This document shows, in pieces, positions 22,322 to 32,574 of a stretch of DNA of 64,000 bases. This stretch comes from Seminavis robusta (Eukaryota; Bacillariophyta; Bacillariophyceae; Naviculales; Naviculaceae), in the NCBI GenBank assembly GCA_903772945.1, contig CAICTM010000011.1, positions 124,001 to 188,000 of the forward strand. Direction: 5' to 3'. The position numbers were made by a program, and so were the translations under genes. Numbering within the stretch: position 1 is the stretch's first letter; every line of letters starts with the position of its first letter. The notes beneath the pieces are model-generated. The model did no database searches. It saw only the letters and a list, made by a program, of their open reading frames with translations, and was not told the origin of the DNA.

Positions 22322-25300
22322 TTATCCGTCCACGTGAGAATCATCCGGTGCCTGCTCCATCCTGATTGAATCTTCCTTGTTCAATGGTTTGAGAACCCAA
22401 TACGTAGTCATATCACCTTTTCCTTTCACTTTGATGACTCCTCTCTTCAAGATTCTGGTTTCAGGAGACTGCTCTGCTAGGAGCATGGCAGAGCGCTCAG
22501 AGCAATGAATACGTCCGTTCGTGGAGTTGGTTTCCATCCTGGCGGCAGTGTTGACTGTGAATGAAGCAAGCATGAAGTTCCACGGAAGGACGTGAGATGA
22601 ATCGAGGACCTCTGCATCGTCCTTTTGGTATGAAGGGCAAGAACCACGTACCAGTGTCACCAAAGAGACCATAGCGAGGATTGAGGGAACCAATGACGCT
22701 GCTCACCACTGGACCACTGTGAAAACCGACTCTGATCTTTACACAACCTCGGTCGGGGTCTTCCTCGTCAATCTGCACTTGGTTTGCAGCCTGGACGACC
22801 TCGATTGCGAAATCTAAACGTTTCAAAAGTGACTTCACCGGTGAGGAAAATGAAAGAGTGTTTCCGAAGAGACATGTCGCTGCTCCCACTTGCCTGCGAT
22901 GCGCTTGACATGATCCGTAGGTTGTTTTCCGTTGAGATTTGTGACACCCATGTATGCTTGGGGACCAGATGAAACAATGAACTGAATGAGAGAGTGTGGA
23001 GGAAGACATGGATGGTACCGCCACAGCATTCTCAGAATCAGACTTACCATCACCGATTGTTTCGACTGAAAACGAAGATTCAGGGAAGCTGTGAGGATTG
23101 ATTCACAAGCATCATTGCATTGACTGGCTGGTCGGCCTTACCCTTGAAGACGCCATGCTTGGACGAAAGCGAGTCAAAAACGAGGTACAACCTGTCAAGA
23201 AGCTTGCTGACTTTCAAGGGAGAAAGGCTTCGAGAGATGTCGGTGAACTTCACAATATCGCTTCAAGCAAGTATGACGAAACAAGAGGGCCATGAGCTGA
23301 GAATGGCTCATGCAAGCCTGATCTGACGCCAATGTATGGTTACCTAAAGAACACCGTAACAAGATCATGGGATTCGGGTTCCACTTTCTGTCCTTTTTTC
23401 AACGCATCTGCAATGTGAGACGGGAAAAGCTTGTACAGCATATCTTCCGTTGGTCGCTCGGTCGGAGCTGCCTTGTCGCCTGAAAGTGGCTCAGCCTCTT
23501 GAACGGTGACATCAAGAAGTATCATATCCGCATCCTTTGCTTGAGGTCGAAGTGACGGGTTTGCGCTCCAGCACTTACTCATTAGACTTGCAAGCTTTGG
23601 TGGACAAGTTTCCGGTACCCCAGGTCGTTTGTTCACTCTTGCATTGCAGACATCCTTGAGCACCTTGATGGGATTCTGCCCTTCATATGGGCTCTTCCTT
23701 GCGTAAATTTCGTAGAGAATAACACCAAAGCTGTACATGTCACAGGAAGGAGTATAATCCCCACCTTTCAAGTACTGGAGGAGGCAAAGCAGAGCCAACG
23801 TGAGGGTCCGGTCCGACACAACGTTGAAGCGGTCTGTGAGAGGTTGTCGCAAGTACATTTGCTCACCTCGGGTGCCAGCCAGAAAGCAGTTCCTGCCAAC
23901 CCGAGTGTCTTCTTGGATGACAAACCGAAGTCTCCGACCTTAGCCCGGAAACGACTGGGTGACGAAAGAAAAACCTAGATGTGAGCACGGATGCTTCCCC
24001 GACAAGTCACGGACAATTTTCTTCACGAACCTATCCACCAAGATATTCTGAGAGACGCAAGAAAACCCACTTGTGAGAACGGGTGCTTGCCCGGCAAAGT
24101 GACACACAATTTCCTTCACGAACCTTTGCCTTCAAATCACTGGCAATATCAAGCCCGCGGACGGTGCATGAATTAGTTTAATAGTGACACTTCGAAGCAA
24201 GCCAAACACTACTCCTTTTCACCGCTCAAATCAGTGGTCGAGTACTCACCAGTGCATGATTGGAGGCTTGTTAGCGTGAAGAAATCGGATCCCCGAAGAG
24301 ACGTCTCGGACGATCTGAAGGATAATTTCACCACTGGGAAGAAATGATTCATTACTGAGCAAGTCGTCGAGTGAGCCATACCTGATGTGCAAGTGCAAGC
24401 AAGAGAGTAGGAGGAACAACCCGGTTAGAGCTCCCACCGGTCGACGTCGGCACGAGGCACTTGACGAATCACTCATTCGTACTCAAAGTACTCCATGACA
24501 AGCATTGGCTCGTGGAATGGAGAGATGACGGCACCCATAACTACAAGAACATCAAAGCGAATATCATTTTGAAAGTGAGAGACGCCGTATTGAGGTCGTC
24601 GTCGCAAAAGTAACAGCATACGTAACTGGTGGTGATATTCGGGTGACGAAGTCGAGAAAGTAGACGCATTTCCTCCACGAATTCTTGTCTTTGACGAGAC
24701 TGGGCATCCATGCAAGGGAACAGAGCCGACAGAGGATTTGTCTTTGCGGCGTTAAACGTTGTTGAAAGGAGAAAATTTGTATCTGCCATCCCGTGGTCCT
24801 CCGACTTCGGCAGCCACCATTTGGATCTTCGAGACGCCCGATTCTTCATCTGGTCCAGGAACTTTTCCAGCGACTTATTAGTTCCCGTGGCTGTTCCCAC
24901 CTCGGACGGGTGGGGGTCCTCAAGGTCTGTTTCGTCTTGAAGTGTGACAACTTTTCCCGCTGGCTCCTTGCTGGGCGTTTCGTTGCGTACTTCAATGACT
25001 TTGTCTTTGCTTCCACTGACGGAAAAGTCCCTGGATCCGTTCCTGCGGTTCTGCTTTTTGGGTGGTAGCACACGCTAGAGCATAAACGTTGAACAGGAAT
25101 CAATCATTAGAAAACCTCAGCCTTGTGATCGAGTTGAGTTGTGCAGGCAACATGAAAGCCCGCACCTTTATAGCAACGCTGCACAGCACGGAGAGGAGAA
25201 TGCGGATGGCATGAGCGGGCAAGGAATGATGAATCAACACAAACCAAGACGATTGAAAATCTTGAACATACGTGGTACCACGATAGTCGGCCAACAGAAC

Positions 25301-27990
25301 AACACCAAAGCCGCCTTGACCGATCACTTCGGGCGGGTTATCAAACTGCAACTCTTCCTCGGAGATATGCCATAACTGATCACTTTCCTTTCTTTTGTAA
25401 CCAAGGTACCAGAGTCCGGCTGACATGGCGACGATCAATATCAACACCGAGACAGAGACAAAGACTGCCGTCGAGCTCACACAGGATCCGCCCATTTCAA
25501 GTGCGCCGTCGTCGCAAACGCAGCGTCCTTCGGTGTTCGCCACGCGGTCATCACCATCGCAAGTTCTTTCAATAACTTCAACAACAACCGGAGACGCAGG
25601 AATATGCAAGCTATCGAAGTATACTTCGATCGTAAGGTCGCCTACCTCCTCTTCGTTAAAGCTGAACTCGTAAGCGAACGTCGATGGAATTCGACTCACC
25701 GGCAGATCATGGGCATTTAGTCCTTTCTGCACAACTACACGGACATGTGGACTCGCTCGTTCCATGTTATCGTAAGCCCTGAATGTGATGTTCTTGGTTT
25801 GTTCCACAGTGCCGCAGGTCTCCATCTGTTGACATCCTCCCGGATACGCTCCAAAACCATTGCTGTCCAAATGAAAGTCTGTGTCGCTGTCAACCTCATA
25901 AAGATCCACTTCAAAAACGCAAGGTCTGACCGGTAATCAGGATATGCAATGGACCACACAAGCAAAACACGATGCGTATGCTGCAACTTACCGGCAAAAG
26001 CAGTCAAAGCCCGCGTCGCAGTGCAGCCCGACTTTCTCGCATCCATCTTGGAACTCTCCTAGACTCCTCTTCACGTGCCCCTCTAATAGTTGCAATGGAG
26101 ACAACCTGGTGAGTTGAATAGCCCTTTTGTGTCCTACTGTAGCAGGCAGCTTTCTTCACATACCTGGGCATTTGATGCCATCATACAAAGTAGTAGAACG
26201 AGTGCATTTCCAGTCACCATTTTCATCTTTGGTCATGAAACCAGCAGCTTCATGCATTGTCCGGGGTTCAAAGTACGATCGTGACGTCCTGAAGCCTGCA
26301 AATTTGCCCACTTTGGACGCTTCCCAAGCCATCTCGGCTAGTTCTTGAGATGAATCACAGCGAGCATTCGGATATAGCTCAAGGGGATCTAGCTGGTCAC
26401 AGGTAAGAGCGTCTTCGTTGGCCTTGCACTCCTCGTAGGCTTGACCAATCTTGGCATGCTCCCCTGATGCATACAAAGCTTGCTGCACTTCAAATGCTAC
26501 ATCGCTAGGAACATGGTTCAGACTAGCAACTGGCCACTCTAAGAGAACACGAAAAGCGGTACGTCAGTGCCATTGTCCATAATGATGTCATTGTGATGCC
26601 CGTGGTATCAATTCCAATACGTACCAGGATAAATGTCGGTGCTGTGTAAGAAGGGGAAGAGGCTGTTGCGTCGTACACCAGGACATCAGTGAGCAATTGA
26701 CTCCGAATGCAGCTTTTGATCAGTCAGCCGAGCACTCACTTTCCATCATCCATGACATAGATCTTTGGGGAGATGATTTTGAACTCGTCTGGATCGACAA
26801 ATTCGCCTTTGTCATCCTTGGTTCTCTCGATCTGGTCTGTGCGTACGAACTGGAGCGAGGTGGCCACGGCATGTAGTGATGAGACGCAAGTAGTGACACA
26901 GGTAGGTACTGGTACGATAGAGGCAACGTTGTTCTCGCGGTTGAGGGACACCAACATGAGCGAAGAAGAGACTTACGCCGACGTCGAAGTCACCCGAAAG
27001 GATCCCTTTGACAACATCAAACTGATTCCCAGTGAAGACAACTTGTGCTGGATCCATGACTTCAGCAGCAACCACAACAGGAACCATTCAGAGTCAAGAG
27101 TCAGTCAAATGGTATCTGGTCCATTGCACAATACCAATTCAAGCAAGTTTTCACTGCCAAACGTACCGTACGACATCCCAGCCTTTTCCATTTCATAAAA
27201 CTGAACCTGTCCTGCCAGAATCATGGAGATGGAACCTGCTGCAATGATCTTTCCCTTTAGATCATGGATGGTGTTGATGTCACGGTTGCTTTTGTGAGTT
27301 GCAATCACTCCTCCTGTGACAGTACGCAGCACAAATCATCATAGAGAATGAGTGTGTGTTAGTTCATACATACGTATGAATGAGATGCTCATCTGCATGT
27401 CAAGGAAGTCAGCCCCACAGCATGGACTCTTACCAAACACATCTAGGTCATAGACGGTTCCTCTGACGTCAAGACGGGCGATAATGGTAGCCAATGGCTG
27501 TGCCCCCACCTCGACTCCAATACAACTGTAGATTCCAGGATTTGAATAGAAGAAGTCAATCTCTTCTTGTTCCACAGCATCAAACAACCCTTGGAACGTT
27601 ACTGGGACCATCTCGAACTGAATGGGTTGGGTGAAGCGTCTTCCTGCCGTGGCAGTCAAGTACTCTCCAAAGATGGTGTTGTATTCTTGCCTTGCGGCAT
27701 CAAAGCCCTAATATCAAAAGTTGAGGATGCGTGTTTGTCGATGAGACGATCATTGTGACAACCGACAAGCCCCGGAGGCACGTTTTCGTGTCACTTACTC
27801 GAATGGCGTGCACACCGACACGATAGATAGTTTTGTGTTTGTGAGGGTCAAAATGCTTCAGTCCCGACACACAATCCATCTTGGAGGAGGCAGCCTCGAT
27901 CACGGCGGCGCTGGCATTGGAAGCTTCGGCGACCCTAGCCAACAGCAGCAACATCAACCCCCCGATGGAGGCCTTTGTGGGCAGGAACAT
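22322..27990 (-). CDS. Receptor guanylate cyclase with phosphonate-binding-like ectodomain and TKL kinase (receptor 2)
   Basis: Twenty-two exons join in frame (1271 aa): 27990-27799, 27707-27434, 27313-27167, 27059-26977, 26849-26740, 26662-26625, 26538-26164, 26136-25992, 25925-25272, 25178-25166, 25074-24627, 24540-24483, 24381-24250, 24139-24124, 24047-24031, 23954-23867, 23774-23344, 23260-23142, 23065-23048, 22956-22894, 22813-22652, 22554-22322. The start has a signal peptide (GGLMLLLLARVAEAS). Residues ~55-400 resemble PhnD-type phosphonate-binding periplasmic proteins (LKGKIIAAGSI; GNQFDVVKGILSGDFDVGF). A filamin-like strand pair (LTIEVYFDSLHIPASPVVV) and an EGF-like Cys cluster precede the membrane helix at ~607-630. 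The kinase keeps GQGGFGVV, VAIK, HCDLKAKN, GDFGLS and APE. The cyclase from ~1070 keeps both metal Asp residues (FSDIVKFT, ETIGDAY) and NTAAR, but the guanine-contact Cys is Gly (PRYGLFGD). Intron 22893-22814 is GC-AG. The exon-8 acceptor is a CAGTAG tandem site. Confidence 0.86.
23955..24123 (-). repeat. Pair of homologous 76-nt introns (introner-like)
   Basis: Introns 24123-24048 and 24030-23955 of receptor cyclase 2 are both 76 nt. Both begin GTTCGTGAAG and end in a pyrimidine tract plus CAG, and both share AAATTGT, GGG, AAGCA, CTCACA, TTTTCTT and CGTC blocks in the same order. By eye they are about 80% identical with two 1-base gaps. The similarity stops at the splice sites: the exon sequence before and after each differs. 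The exon between them (24047-24031) is 17 nt and encodes NILVD of the kinase catalytic loop. Confidence 0.8.
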
Positions 27991-29614
27991 CTTTTGGTTA
28001 TTAGGAATGCTGATTTCAGCTGAAGCTTTGCATTAAACGTGAAGCTGAAAACTTTTGCCTTTTGAGAGGGAGAATGAGAAAAAGTGAGCTTGGTGTTGGA
28101 GGTTGGAGGGAGCTTTTAGAGACGGTTCTCATGAGTGCACCTCCAGAACACAGTTGACCAGACATAAATCCAGAAGGCTTCTGAATTTCAGTGTGTAGAC
28201 TTAGGAGACTTTCTGAAAAACCCTTTTTGTGACCGGGAATGTGGTGATGGAAGTTACAAACATCCTTTTCTTCAAATTTTTGGCCAAGAAATCATTTTTT
28301 CCAATTCTTATTTTACTCAGCAGAGGCTCGAATCGAATACATGTACTTACGATGTACCATGGGCCAGTGTCCAGGTTGTGAACGGGCGGTGTTTTTGGAA
28401 GTACGATAGTCATTGTTTTGAGTTTTGAGGGACATGCATGATGCATGTCTCGATATTGCGGACGATGTAGTGGCACAGTGACACTTCAATTGAATCTCGA
28501 ATACGGTGTGTGCCCTTGTGCACTTGTTTCACAATCATTTGTATGTATGTGTTCGCATTATGTGTTGGGTTCGTATTTCGGCAATAAAAGCGTCAACAAC
28601 ACTTTTAAAATTACTTTTCCCTGCACATACATGTACCTGGTACTGGTACCGGTACAGTCTAACCGGTAACAGGTGCACATACCGGTACATGTACAAGTTC
28701 CCTCACACCTCACAAGCGCTCCCAGCTCCCAGCAGCTCCCTGGAAACCCCAGATGTCCCCAAATTTCCGAATTACTTCATGCTTCCAGTATCCAGAATGA
28801 CTTTTTTGCAGCTCTTCCTCTCCTTCACCATCACCATGGGGCATTTTGCCCAAGATCTTCTGATGTTGTGTTGGAACCTGGGGCAGAGAATACATGAATA
28901 GATTGCGGAGCGATGACAAAGTAGTCATCGTGTGGGGCCCAGGCAGCACGAACCCTTGCTGGACCGAAGGACCAATCCGAAGGAAACGGCAGACGATTGA
29001 TAACGATTTGTCGTTTGCTTGTCAATTGACTTATTGGTCACTAGAGCCCTCGAAGCAACCTTACGCCCATGCTGTCCCAAGTAGAAGGAGGAAATCGGAG
29101 GGAAATTGGATGCCTGTGTGCACCTTATGCCGGGAACTTTGAAGTAATCTAGTAGACTAGGTAATCTCCGACTCTGTGGTTAAAGAATAACCAAACAGAC
29201 GCATCTCTTGCTTGCTTGGTTGGTTGCTTGTTCAGCATTCGTTCGCTCCAACCTGCTAAGGAATAAGTCACCAACCGTACCAGTGCACAATGATGAATGA
29301 GCAGCTAATGAGCTACAGTACTGTATGATGCGTCGAGTAATAACAGTCGACTCGATCCCATTCGAATCAATCGAATCGGATAATGCTATTCGATTCGGAA
29401 TCGACTCTGATAAATTCGACTCGACTCGATTAGATTCGATTGATCAGCATTTTTTAAAATTTTAAATATTATCATCCGCGGCCTGTCGTTTTTTGTGAGT
29501 TCCAAGGTGGTCATCTCGCGCGTTTCTTAAGTAAATTTGAATGAAGGTTTCTTTAAATCTTCTCAATCTCTTCTCCTCCAAAACCAAACCAAAACCTTTT
29601 TCACAAATTCGACA
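27991..29614. other. Long intergenic region with ATTCGA-rich tract
   Basis: This lies between the divergent starts of receptor cyclase 2 (-) and the coiled-coil gene (+). Frames up to 131 codons (28506-28901) show no domain. GGTACCGGTACA-like palindromes cluster at 28636-28692. A degenerate run of ATTCGA/TCGAAT/GACTCGA words fills ~29338-29450, just upstream of the coiled-coil gene. Confidence 0.5.
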
Positions 29615-32441
29615 ATGGCACAGGGCCGCTCCGTCCGGTTCCTGCCCAATGGGCTTGAAGACTCGCTGGATCCAGCGCCGGTGTTTTCTCCGACTCAACT
29701 GGACACTCATACATCGGTGCTTCACAGTGTCTTTTCTCCATCTGCACGAGCAAAAGAACCTGGCTTTTTTGAGGGAGGAGCAACGGAGCATGATGATTTT
29801 GCTGCCCACACTAAATCCGAGCCTCGGCACACTGGATATTTCTCCTCCAGATCGGCCAATGGCACGTCGCGGTCTCAACATCATTATAATGCGCAGTCTC
29901 CGTCGCCACTTCGCGCCGGATTTGGAGGTCTTGTCAACACAAAACTGCACATTGACATTCAGGGGGAAGAGAGTCCAACCTCGACGATTACTGGTGCCAA
30001 CACTGTGTTTTACTCTCCACACTCACGGTCCCATGACATTGGCATGGTCAGTCCAACTTCTCATGTCTCCAACAGCAGCTCGTTCCGAGCGCTCCGAGAT
30101 GTTACACTGCTCGATGTGGACAATATCAAAAACTGTACTTCAGTGAGCGATCTGGAAAATGTCATTGAAGTCCTCAGAGGAGAAGGAAAATTCCAAGCGC
30201 TGCTCCGAATTGCAGAGTCTAGACTCGGGACGCTCTTGTTGAAAAACTCTCCGAATCAATCAGCTGCAGCTGAAAATCCCGTACTAGTAGCTGAAAATCT
30301 CAAGGAAGCTCCGTATGAATCCATCATTCCCAAAAAACCATCACCAATCCGCACTAATAATCTTCACCACCAAACTACTAGTATTTTTGCTGCAATGCCA
30401 GCCTCAACCTTGGAACGGTCGCCTCCCAAACCACCAACCCGGCCTTCTCCCAGGCGTTCCCCAGTTCTTGCTGCGTCCCCCGAACAACACGTCGCAATCC
30501 AGATGGAACCTGCTTCGACGACGACGACGGCCATTTCTCCTCGCCAACAAGCAATTGACAATGCCAACGGGTTGCTTGGCGACGAAGGGACCTTTGCTTT
30601 CAGTGACCCAAGCGAAAGCTCGCTTGTCATGTCCGTGTCGTCCTCGGTCCTGAATGGCAATCTGGAAGAGGACCAGCAACAAATGGAGGGTGTACTCGGC
30701 AATAATTCCCACTCCATGAGAAGGTTTGATCGTCGTCGGAATCCCAACTATCTGTCTCCTTCTCCGAGCCCTGTAGCGAGATACGACAATAAGAAACTCT
30801 CGGACGACCTGAGAAAGCTCACAGAGACCGTCCTTGGCATGGAAACAGATCGTGCTGCCGATCGCAAATTGTTCCTTGAAAAGTTGACGGCTTTGGAAGC
30901 CAGAAAGGATGGCTCGGATGACAAGATGAGAGCCATCGAGGGCATGATGGAAACGAGTTCGGCCCATACTCGTGAATTGCTGCAGTGTCTGGAACGACTG
31001 AAGACGGATAACCAGGAGCTTCAAGAAAATGCTCGATCCGAACGAAACGCTTGGAGACAGTCTTATGTGCAAGTACAGCAACTAGAGTCTCGACTAGGAC
31101 AAAAGGTGGAGCAGCTTTCCCAGGCAATCTCGAAACAGCAGCCATTACAGCAACAACTATCCAAAGAGCAGGAAGAACGTATCCGCCTGCAGTACTTGAC
31201 AGAGATTTCAAAGCAGAAGAAGGAACAGGAGGAAACGCTCGGGAGCCTTCTTGTGGGAATGGGAAGGAACAAGAATGAGCTCCGTCAAATGACTTTGGAG
31301 CAGAAAGGGGGGCTCGTGACCTCATTCGTCAAAAAGAGCTTGTCGACCAAGGCGGCCGCGGAAGCATTGGCTCAAGAAGTTGCCATCCTAGAGAAAGAAC
31401 GGCAGGAGGCATCCAAAGCCAAACGAGCTCTTTTGGGGCAACTTGAAAAGGCCAGGTCTACGCAATCGCAGCTAGAGCACGAAAACTTTGAACTACGCAA
31501 GAAGATTGAGCAGCTGAAGGAAGACCTGCAAGCGATGAGAGTACAAGTGACCGAGTTGTCGAGCAATCGGGCCAAGAAAGAGGATTGGGAGAAGAGGGAA
31601 CAGTCCTACAAAAACACAATCCAAGCCTTGAAGAATCAATTGCGAAAAGAAGAAACCAGTAAGTGCCTTAGATTTGTATTCCAGCAGAAACTGAGCTCGA
31701 TGCTGGGGAATCTCACATCATTTTGTGTTATGATCATCCAGTGGTGTCGGTTCAGTTGTACAAATCGGCTGTAGAATCGGGTAAGGAAAAGGGCAAGCAG
31801 GTAGAGGCAAAGAAAGCCGAGCTGGATGCGATGAAGGCGAAGTATACCGTCTTGGAGTCGGAGCTCCAACATGTACACAACTCCCAGGTGACTGCTGATG
31901 ACACGATTCGAAAGAACCAAGAGAAGAGCCAGCAAAGGATTTCTGAGCTCAAGTCTCAGCTGCAAGCAGAGAGGAAGACGAAGAACAGTTTGGTAGCGGC
32001 AGCGAAACAAGAGAGCGAGAAGCTCAAAGAACAGCTCGATGATCTTCGTCTCCAGATGGGTGCAGCTAACGGAAGGACGCCGCAGGCTCGTCGCCATGCA
32101 CATGCCACAACGCCAACACAACCCCAGGCGCCGAATCTTGTTGCTGCTGCAGTTGTCACACCCCGGCAACCGCCTCCTCCACCGCCGCCGCCCCCTCCTC
32201 CTCTGCGCACCAATAGCAATGTCCCCCCTTCGCCGAGTCCGGGTCAGAAGCAAGCGTATCGAAGCAAGTTCAGTTTTGTCAAGCAAGCGGGCGGTAGAAA
32301 GGTACGTTGCTGCAGTAGTTGAAACGTGCAATTTGTTGCTTCAAACTCAAAGGTCTTCCTTGGTGCCTTTGTTTTCAGGGCCTTCAGCAAAAAGTCAATC
32401 AGATCAGGTCACCCCGGGGCCAAACTCAGAAGTTGGTCTGA
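29615..32441 (+). CDS. Large coiled-coil protein with poly-proline C-terminus
   Basis: Three exons, 29615-31658, 31742-32301 and 32379-32441, give 888 aa. I chose the ATG at 29615 (MAQGRSVRFLPNGLEDSLDP); upstream in this frame only a TTG is available, and the ATG at 29541 is in another phase. Residues 1-390 are Ser/Pro-rich and probably disordered. From ~400 to ~790 the protein is an almost unbroken coiled coil with heptads rich in Lys, Glu, Gln and Leu (SDDLRKLTETVLGM; AKRALLGQLEKARSTQSQL). A run of 11 prolines follows at ~835, then a basic tail. I do not recognise a family; a centrosomal, cytoskeletal or scaffold role is the usual guess for this build, with no motif to support it. It is convergent with the helicase, 133 bp from stop to stop. 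Confidence 0.72.
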
Positions 32442-32574
32442 ACAAGCAGGATTAGCTATGTAGTATAACTGCAGGTGTTAGCTGACTATTGTAATGGTGC
32501 CGGTATCGTCTATTTTAGAATTCTATGAAGGTCTATCATAAACGTCACATTTGATCCAGATAGAGTTGGCTGTT

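Noticed and set aside
29541-30146. 201-codon ATG frame overlapping the start of the coiled-coil gene
   Set aside because: No domain, ends inside the longer frame, and the main frame continues through three exons with consistent splice sites.
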